From: an uncultured Oscillospiraceae bacterium
GTDB taxonomy: Bacteria > Bacillota > Clostridia > Oscillospirales > Acutalibacteraceae
Reading direction: 5' to 3'
NCBI GenBank assembly: GCA_900548085.1
Contig: URJF01000040.1
Location: 1 to 12,096, forward strand
Length of the DNA: 12,096 bases
Part shown: positions 1-5,336 of the stretch, piece by piece
Position numbering within the stretch: the stretch's first letter is position 1
Layout of the letters: every line of letters begins with the position of its first letter
Notes under the pieces: generated by a model
Told to the model about the DNA's origin: nothing
The model's input: the letters and a program-made list of their open reading frames with translations, nothing else
Database searches by the model: none
Program-made: the position numbers and the translations under genes

Positions 1-1
1 A

Positions 2-820
2 AACAGAGGTACACTCCACTCAATCACACTGGAAAATCTCTTTATCCACAATGTAAACGGAAATGTGTACAACAAGCATATGAACAACGGCGGAATATAC
101 ATAACCGCCTTTAAGCCTGCCGACGAGAGTGCCACAGGCGTTGCACGCTATGACGGCGTAACCGTAAAAGGATGCTGCGTGCGCAATGTCAGCAGATGGG
201 GTATCGCTGTGGGCTACACATACAAGGCTAATGAATTTGCCACAAAATATCTTGAGATTGATACTTTCAAAAAATACGGAAACGAAAATATCACAATCAG
301 CGAAAATTATGTAAAAGAGGCAGGCGGTGACGCAATCACGCCTATGTACGCACTCTGTCCTACCGTTGAGCACAACACGGCAGACTCCTGTGCTACGGAA
401 ATGAACGACCGCTACTACCGCTATGCAGGCAAGCGCATGGGCAAGGTTGCCGCTGCAATATGGCCCTGGAAGTGCAAAGATGCGCTGCTCATGTTCAACG
501 ACTGTGTGGACACAAAGTTGAACCAGGATGGCATGGCTTATGATGCAGACTCAGGCGACGGCACAAGATACGAATACAACTATTCTCGTGCAAACGAGGG
601 CGGCTGTATTATGTTTTGTTTGCAAGAGGCGGTCAACAACACATTCGTGCACAATGTCAGCTACAAAGACCTCGGCGGCATTGTCACTCCGTCAAAAAAT
701 CCGGACGCATATATAGCCGAAAACGAGTTCTATATCCTAAAGGGAGTACCCTTTAGGCGAAGCAGAAACCACGGCAAAATGACTCTGAAAAACAACAAGA
801 TAACACATATAGAAAAATAA
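2..820 (+). CDS. Right-handed beta-helix protein, C-terminal part (possible GH136-type lacto-N-biosidase)
   Basis: The reading frame is open from base 2, so the 5' end lies outside the window and the GTG at 65 is internal. About 272 residues are visible. They show short Asn/Gly-rich strands with turns such as ENYVKEAGGDAI and YNYSRANEGG, typical of a right-handed parallel beta-helix. A D-G-M-A-Y-D-A-D segment has Asp codons at 527-529 and 548-550, seven residues apart. From memory, the catalytic Asp pair of GH136 lacto-N-biosidases has the same spacing, but DGxAxD turns also occur in other beta-helix families. The stop is 19 bases before a GH112 phosphorylase, the enzyme that would use the released disaccharide. 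Fold assignment is fairly sure; GH136 is inference from motif and context. Whether it is secreted cannot be told without the N-terminus. Other polysaccharide-active beta-helix families remain possible. Confidence 0.75.
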   Translation, partial: NRGTLHSITLENLFIHNVNGNVYNKHMNNGGIYITAFKPADESATGVARYDGVTVKGCCVRNVSRWGIAVGYTYKANEFATKYLEIDTFKKYGNENITISENYVKEAGGDAITPMYALCPTVEHNTADSCATEMNDRYYRYAGKRMGKVAAAIWPWKCKDALLMFNDCVDTKLNQDGMAYDADSGDGTRYEYNYSRANEGGCIMFCLQEAVNNTFVHNVSYKDLGGIVTPSKNPDAYIAENEFYILKGVPFRRSRNHGKMTLKNNKITHIEK

Positions 821-839
821 AAGAAAGGCTAAATATTTT

Positions 840-3026
840 ATGGCAAACAAAGGCAGAGTTACCATTCCTACCGATATGGATGTGGTAAAAGAAACACTTG
901 AGATTATGGACGAATGGGGTGCAGACGCTATCCGTGACTGCGACGGTACAGAGTTTCCGCAGGAGCTGAGAGATACCGGAGCTAAGGTTTATGCCACATA
1001 TTACACCACCAGAAAAGACAACGAATGGGCTAAGGCTAATCCCGACGAGATTCAGCAGATGTACATTATGACCACATTTCACACGGCTACGGACGATGTG
1101 CTAAAAATTCATCTGATGGATCACCTCTATCCCGATATGCTGAAGGTAAACAACCGTGATGATATCAAGAGATGGTGGGAGGTTATTGACCGCACCACAG
1201 GCGATCCGGTATTCACAGACGACTGGTCATATGATGAAGAGAGCGGAAACGTGGTTATCGCCCCTACCAAAAAGTTCCACGAGTACACAGTCAGCTTTTT
1301 GGCTTATATTATGTGGGACCCGGTGCACATGTACAATGCCGTGGTAAACGAGTGGGATGTTGAGCCGCAGATTACATTTGATGTTCGTCAGCCAAAGACA
1401 AAGGCACACTCTATGGAGCGTCTGCGCAAGTTTTTGGACACCCACGACTATGTGGATGTAGTGAGATTCACCACATTTTTCCATCAGTTCACACTCGTTT
1501 TTGACGAGCTCGCAAGAGAAAAATATGTGGATTGGTTCGGCTATTCCGCTTCTGTCAGCCCATATATTCTTGAGCAATTCGAGCAGGAGGTAGGCTACAA
1601 GTTCCGCCCAGAGTTCATCATCGACCAGGGATACATGAACAACACATACCGTATTCCATCTAAGGAGTTCAGAGATTTTCAGGCATTTCAGCGCCGTGAA
1701 GTTGCTAAGCTCGCCAAGGAAATGGTAGACATTGTCCACGAGTACGGCAAAGAGGCTATGATGTTTATGGGCGACCACTGGATAGGCATGGAACCGTTTA
1801 TGGATGAATTTGCCTCCATCGGTCTCGACGCAGTGGTAGGCAGTGTAGGCAACGGTGCCACACTCCGCCTTTTCAGCGATATTAAAAATGTAAAATATAC
1901 CGAGGGCAGATTTTTGCCGTATTTCTTCCCGGATGTATTTTGTCCGGGCGGGGATCCAATAAAAGAGGCAAAGGTGAACTGGGTTACCGCTCGCCGTGCT
2001 ATTCTGCGCAGCCCTATCCAGCGTATCGGCTACGGTGGATATCTTAAACTCGCTTTGCAGTTCCCCGACTTTGTAGAATACATTAAGTCAGTGTGCGACG
2101 AGTTCCGCACCCTCTACGACAACATTCAGGGTGTTACTCCGTATTGTGTTAAAAAAGTAGCAGTGCTAAACTGCTGGGGCAAAATGCGCTCCTGGTCTAA
2201 CCATATGGTACACCACGGTCTCTACTACAGACAGAACTATTCCTACTTCGGAGTTATCGAAGCACTCAGCGGTGCACCGTTTGATGTTTCATTCATCAGC
2301 TTTGATGACATAAAGAACAATAAGGATTTGCTCAAGGATATTGATGTTATCATCAATGTGGGCGATGCAGACACAGCACAGACCGGCGGCGAATACTGGT
2401 GTGACGAAGAAATTATCACTCGCATTAAGGAATTTGTATACAACGGCGGCGGATTTATCGGCGTAGGTGAGCCTGCCGCTCACCATTGGCAAGGCAAGTT
2501 CTTCCAACTGGATGACATTCTCGGCGTGGAGGAAGAAAACGGCTTTACTCTCAACACCCGCAGATACAACACCGAGGAACACAGAGACCACTTTATCCTC
2601 GCAGACGCAGACGGCGAAGTGGACTTCGGCGAGGGCAAAAAGAACATTGTAGCTCTGGAGGGCACTACTGTACTCATTCAGAACGCTACCGAACTTCCCT
2701 TTGCAGTCAGACACGCAGAGGAAGTACAGATGGCTGTCAAATCATTCGGCAAGGGCAGAGGCGTCTATATCAGCGGTCTGCCATACAGCTTCAAGAACAG
2801 CCGTGTGCTCTACCGTGCAGTCCTTTGGTCTTCTTCTTCCGAAGATGAGCTTCACCGTTGGTACTCCACTAACTATAATGTAGAGGTTCATGCTTATGTA
2901 AAGAACGGCAAATATTGTGTAGTCAACAACACATATGAGCCACAGGATACTACAGTCTATGTCGGCGACGGCAACAGCTTTGATCTGCATCTGGACGCTA
3001 ATGAAATCAAGTGGTACCAAATCTGA
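840..3026 (+). CDS. gnpA: GH112 1,3-beta-galactosyl-N-acetylhexosamine phosphorylase
   Basis: Cytoplasmic enzyme that cleaves a beta-galactosyl disaccharide with inorganic phosphate, giving alpha-galactose-1-phosphate and the second sugar (GlcNAc, GalNAc or, in some members, L-rhamnose). Its 728 residues match the usual family length. The N-terminal 430 or so form the catalytic barrel, followed by a Rossmann-like domain (about 435-650) and a C-terminal beta domain. Residues R32, N166, R209, D312 (in MGDHWIG) and R357 line up, within one position, with Arg32, Asn166, Arg210, Asp313 and Arg358 as I recall them from the Bifidobacterium longum enzyme, so the acid catalyst and phosphate site appear intact. 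The ATG at 840 fits the family N-terminus (GRVTIPTD) and follows a purine-rich AAGAAAGG at 821-828. It is probably cotranscribed with the beta-helix gene 19 bases upstream. Family is near certain; the choice between lacto-N-biose, galacto-N-biose and galactosyl-rhamnose is not settled by sequence reading. Confidence 0.95.
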   Translation: MANKGRVTIPTDMDVVKETLEIMDEWGADAIRDCDGTEFPQELRDTGAKVYATYYTTRKDNEWAKANPDEIQQMYIMTTFHTATDDVLKIHLMDHLYPDMLKVNNRDDIKRWWEVIDRTTGDPVFTDDWSYDEESGNVVIAPTKKFHEYTVSFLAYIMWDPVHMYNAVVNEWDVEPQITFDVRQPKTKAHSMERLRKFLDTHDYVDVVRFTTFFHQFTLVFDELAREKYVDWFGYSASVSPYILEQFEQEVGYKFRPEFIIDQGYMNNTYRIPSKEFRDFQAFQRREVAKLAKEMVDIVHEYGKEAMMFMGDHWIGMEPFMDEFASIGLDAVVGSVGNGATLRLFSDIKNVKYTEGRFLPYFFPDVFCPGGDPIKEAKVNWVTARRAILRSPIQRIGYGGYLKLALQFPDFVEYIKSVCDEFRTLYDNIQGVTPYCVKKVAVLNCWGKMRSWSNHMVHHGLYYRQNYSYFGVIEALSGAPFDVSFISFDDIKNNKDLLKDIDVIINVGDADTAQTGGEYWCDEEIITRIKEFVYNGGGFIGVGEPAAHHWQGKFFQLDDILGVEEENGFTLNTRRYNTEEHRDHFILADADGEVDFGEGKKNIVALEGTTVLIQNATELPFAVRHAEEVQMAVKSFGKGRGVYISGLPYSFKNSRVLYRAVLWSSSSEDELHRWYSTNYNVEVHAYVKNGKYCVVNNTYEPQDTTVYVGDGNSFDLHLDANEIKWYQI

Positions 3027-3036
3027 CGAAATAACA

Positions 3037-3080
3037 AAAACAGCTTTAGAGAACAAAAACTCTAAAGCTGTTTTCTTTTT
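3037..3080. terminator. Bidirectional rho-independent terminator
   Basis: A perfect 15-bp stem (3037-3051 with 3060-3074) around an 8-base loop is followed by CTTTTT on the plus strand. The stem begins with AAAA, so the minus-strand transcript also ends in a T-rich run. It lies 10 bases after the GH112 stop and about 20 bases beyond the end of the converging GH16-like ORF, so it probably ends both transcripts. Confidence 0.9.
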
Positions 3081-3094
3081 GCTGCAAAATAGTT

Positions 3095-3412
3095 TTAATC
3101 TAAGTCAACGGAGCCCTTAAACTCGGAGTCATCTTGGATATACTGCTCGTAGTTGCTGTTTTGGTACACCTTGATATACTCCACCTCAAAGTCATCGGCA
3201 GCCTTTGTGTCATCAAACTGACCTATCTTTTGACCGTGGGGGCCGTAGCCGTCGCACTTATGGTTAGACTCATATCGGGAGTGGACTGTCAGTTTTGAGT
3301 CCTTGACCTCCACCATATTAGGACACCAATAGCAAGCCTGCTCCGGCTTGTTTTTGTCATTGCTCTCCCATCGGATTGCGTGAGGAGAGTAAGTCAATAT
3401 TTCTGTATTCAT
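3095..3412 (-). CDS. GH16-like short ORF lacking the catalytic core (probable deletion remnant)
   Basis: The 105-residue product reads like the two ends of a glycoside hydrolase family 16 jelly-roll joined together. Residues 1-66 (YSPHAIRWES, PNMVEVKDSKLTVHSRYES, CDGYGPHG) resemble the N-terminal strands of clostridial GH16 domains. Residues about 70-87 (DDFEVEYIKVYQN) resemble the final strand motif. The central catalytic segment with the E-x-D-x-x-E signature is absent, and a GH16 domain normally exceeds 200 residues, so this should be inactive. The apparent junction is near 3215. Its ATG overlaps the stop of the upstream yqxD gene as ATGA (3409-3412) and has no good SD of its own, so translation would be by coupling. 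Resemblance to GH16 is from memory of motifs. Alternatively it is a small carbohydrate-binding or unrelated protein. Confidence 0.55.
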   Translation of the reverse strand: MNTEILTYSPHAIRWESNDKNKPEQACYWCPNMVEVKDSKLTVHSRYESNHKCDGYGPHGQKIGQFDDTKAADDFEVEYIKVYQNSNYEQYIQDDSEFKGSVDLD

Positions 3413-3843
3413 TTGCTTTCGAGCATTGATTTTAGGGCGCTCAAAAAAGCCTTGTCATTATCTGCAGTACGCTTTTTGGGGCCCTTTAGGTGTGCGCCTG
3501 CCATCCTTGCCTTTTTAGACTCATATCTTGTGGTTAGGAGCATAAACAAATTTTTGTCGTCAATTATCATTCCGTTTTGAGTAATGGGCCTACCGCCCTT
3601 TGACAACACCATTGCCGCAAGACCGTAATCCTGGGTAACAACTATATCGCCGTCGGACACTCTGTTGACTAAGAAAAAGTCAACGCTGTCAGCACCCTTA
3701 GACACAGTTATCACCTCGGCATAGTCACTGCTCATTATATGGCTCGTGTCGCAGAACAGAGTTACCTCCGTGCCATGCTCCTTTGCTATGGCGATTGTCT
3801 CTTTTACTACCGGACAGCCGTCGGCATCTACTAATATTTTCAT
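3409..3843 (-). CDS. yqxD: YaiI/YqxD family protein (UPF0178, DUF188)
   Basis: A 144-residue protein starting MKILVDADGCPVVKETI, the hallmark N-terminus of the YaiI/YqxD family. It continues with FCDTSH, the VDFFLVNRVSDGDIVVTQDYGLAAMVLSKGG core and a basic tail (KKARMAGAHLKGPKKRT), all typical. Conserved Asp residues (D6, D8, the D in TQDYGLA) recall PIN-like nuclease folds, but no activity is established to my knowledge. The ATG at 3841-3843 is chosen because the family begins there; a 10-codon upstream extension would run into hypB. A weak AAGG (3852-3855) overlaps the hypB stop, suggesting coupled translation. It lies 10 bases after hypB and overlaps the GH16-like ORF by 4 bases, so the three are likely one transcript. 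The functional link to hypB is unclear. Confidence 0.9.
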   Translation of the reverse strand: MKILVDADGCPVVKETIAIAKEHGTEVTLFCDTSHIMSSDYAEVITVSKGADSVDFFLVNRVSDGDIVVTQDYGLAAMVLSKGGRPITQNGMIIDDKNLFMLLTTRYESKKARMAGAHLKGPKKRTADNDKAFLSALKSMLESK

Positions 3844-3853
3844 ATGCAGAGCC

Positions 3854-4522
3854 TTATTTGTTCCAACAGTCAATTTGGGTTCTCAGCCAATCCACCCATT
3901 TGTCGATGCCTTCGCCTGTTTTTGCACTGATGAAAAACACCTCGGCTTTTGGGTTGAGCTTTTTGATACGCTCCACCACAGCCTCGTCATCAAAATTGAA
4001 CACGCTCTTGGTGTCGATTTTGTTTATCAGCACGCAGTCACAAACTGAAAACATAAGGGGATATTTAAGCGGTTTATCATCGCCCTCGGGAACTGAAAGT
4101 ATCATTGCATTCTTGCTTGCGCCGGTGTCAAATTCGGCAGGGCATACAAGATTTCCGACATTTTCAAGCACAACAAAATCAAATTCGTCAGCACCGAAGG
4201 AATCGAGTCCCTGCTTTGTCATTCCGGCGTCAAGATGGCACATACCGCCGGTGTGGAGCTGTATTGATTTTGCACCTGTTTCGCTGATTGCTTTTGCATC
4301 TACATCCGAGTCAATGTCAGCCTCCATTACGCCTATTTTGTACTCGTTTTTAAGTGCCGCAATAGTGGCTTTCAGCGTAGTTGTCTTGCCTGAACCGGGT
4401 GATGACATGAGATTAAGCAAAAATGTGTGTTGCTGCTTAAGCTGCTGTCTGACCTTGTCGGCCTCCTTGTCATTATTTTCAAATACCGACCTTTTTATTT
4501 CTATTACTTTGTAATCGCTCAC
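3854..4522 (-). CDS. hypB: Hydrogenase/urease nickel incorporation GTPase HypB
   Basis: A SIMIBI-class GTPase that, with HypA, delivers nickel to the large subunit of [NiFe]-hydrogenase (or supports urease). It has 222 residues. The P-loop is SSPGSGKTT (about residues 40-48), followed by MEADIDSDVDA, the GGMCHLDA metal-site Cys-His, VLENVGNLVCPAEFD and the guanine-specificity motif NKID; the C-terminus is the usual SAKTGEGID-WVDWL. The N-terminal His-rich stretch and CxxCGC motif of some homologues are missing, as in short HypB forms. The start is GTG at 4520-4522, seven bases after AAGGAG (4530-4535). No hypA, hypC-F or hydrogenase subunit is near; instead it is followed by yqxD. It may therefore act on a nickel enzyme encoded elsewhere. 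A good promoter lies just upstream, divergent from the CarD gene. Confidence 0.95.
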   Translation of the reverse strand: MSDYKVIEIKRSVFENNDKEADKVRQQLKQQHTFLLNLMSSPGSGKTTTLKATIAALKNEYKIGVMEADIDSDVDAKAISETGAKSIQLHTGGMCHLDAGMTKQGLDSFGADEFDFVVLENVGNLVCPAEFDTGASKNAMILSVPEGDDKPLKYPLMFSVCDCVLINKIDTKSVFNFDDEAVVERIKKLNPKAEVFFISAKTGEGIDKWVDWLRTQIDCWNK

Positions 4523-4552
4523 AGTAATTCTCCTTGCGCAATTTTTATCTAT

Positions 4553-4581
4553 ATTCTATATTTAGCATACTTTATTGTCAA
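4553..4581 (-). promoter_or_regulatory. Sigma-A type promoter for hypB
   Basis: On the minus strand a perfect TTGACA -35 (4576-4581) is separated by 17 bases from TAGAAT (4553-4558). Transcription would start near 4546, giving a leader of about 24 bases that includes the AAGGAG site. It faces away from the CarD promoter. Confidence 0.8.
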
Positions 4582-4642
4582 GGCTTGTTACACAGGATTT
4601 TTCGTCCTTATATGGTAATTTTGACCAAAAATTATTTTTTAA

Positions 4643-4672
4643 TTGGAAAAATTTATTTAATGGTGGTATAAT
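4643..4672 (+). promoter_or_regulatory. Extended -10 promoter for the CarD gene
   Basis: A perfect TATAAT at 4667-4672 is preceded by TGG, making the extended -10 form TGnTATAAT. A weak -35 TTGGAA (4643-4648) lies 18 bases upstream in a very A/T-rich stretch. Because the promoter sits inside the longest open frame, it argues against translation starting at 4575. Confidence 0.8.
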
Positions 4673-4694
4673 GTATATATTAGGAGGGAATAAA

Positions 4695-5198
4695 GTGGAT
4701 AAAGAAAAAATAAATATCGGCGACTATGTTATCTATGCCACAAAGGGTATCTGCGAAGTGACCGATATAGAGACTAAAAAATTTGACCGTGACGAAAAGG
4801 AATATTATGTTTTTGCTCCCGTATATGACAGAAGGTCCACATATTTTGTTCCTGTAGACTACAATCCCGAAAAGGTACATATAAAAAGTGCCATCACTGT
4901 AGACGAGGCTAATTGTATTCTCGCAGATTTTGACGACACCGAGGCGGCACAGTGGATAAAAAATCCAAACGAGCGCCGTCAGGCATTCGACCTGATATAC
5001 AGAACAGGCGAGCGCAAAGACATTATCGGTGTAATAAAAGCACTGAAGCACCATTCCGACGAACAGCACAAAATAGGCAAACAGCTCTACGCCACGGACG
5101 AAAAGATACTCAGAGGTTGCAAGCACCTCATATTTGATGAGCTTGCATTCGTACTTGACAAAGAGCCAAAGACTCTTGCTCAAAGTTTGGGATTTTAA
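4695..5198 (+). CDS. CarD/CdnL-family transcriptional regulator
   Basis: A 167-residue CarD-type protein that binds the RNA polymerase beta subunit and stabilises open complexes at sigma-A promoters. The N-terminal RNAP-interaction (Tudor-like, TRCF-like) domain covers about residues 6-65, with INIGDYVIYATKGICEV and YYVFAPVYD then TYFVPVDY. The remaining 100 residues are a mainly helical, charged domain for DNA contact (for example RTGERKDIIGVIKALKHH). The GTG at 4695 is preferred because AGGAGG (4682-4687) lies seven bases upstream and the upstream part of the frame contains the promoter. An ATG at 4671 is in frame but lies within the -10 box. The gene stands alone between its own promoter and a terminator, as is usual for housekeeping regulators. 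Family assignment is strong; target genes are not visible. Confidence 0.93.
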   Translation: MDKEKINIGDYVIYATKGICEVTDIETKKFDRDEKEYYVFAPVYDRRSTYFVPVDYNPEKVHIKSAITVDEANCILADFDDTEAAQWIKNPNERRQAFDLIYRTGERKDIIGVIKALKHHSDEQHKIGKQLYATDEKILRGCKHLIFDELAFVLDKEPKTLAQSLGF

Positions 5199-5214
5199 CT
5201 CAATATTTTACAAC

Positions 5215-5246
5215 AAAGCTCCCGACAGTATTTGTCGGGAGCTTTT
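5215..5246 (+). terminator. Rho-independent terminator after CarD gene
   Basis: A 13-bp perfect stem (5215-5227 with 5233-5245) with GTATT loop, G/C-rich in the middle, runs into a TTTT tail. It starts 17 bases after the CarD stop codon. Confidence 0.88.
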
Positions 5247-5279
5247 GTGCTATATCAGACTTAGTTTTTCATGTTTATG

Positions 5280-5308
5280 TTGATATAGCTAAAAGACTGT
5301 GATAATAT
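5280..5308 (+). promoter_or_regulatory. Probable promoter for the large secreted protein gene
   Basis: TTGATA (5280-5285) is followed after 17 bases by TAATAT (5303-5308). The same bases can also be read as an extended -10, TGTGATAAT (5298-5306). The gene's AGGAG and ATG lie 18 and 29 bases further on. Position fits well; the box choice is uncertain. Confidence 0.55.
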
Positions 5309-5336
5309 AAAATCAAATATGTTTTAGGAGAAAACT

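Noticed and set aside
3844..3873. Ten-codon extension of yqxD
   Set aside because: It overlaps the end of hypB, and the family starts at MKILVDADGCP.
3783..4514. Long plus-strand frame opposite hypB
   Set aside because: It is a shadow of hypB and yqxD, whose protein motifs are unmistakable on the minus strand.
4575..4694. Upstream extension of the CarD gene to a start at 4575
   Set aside because: The extension contains the extended -10 promoter and the AGGAGG site, and its translation is unlike any CarD N-terminus; GTG at 4695 fits SD spacing and family.
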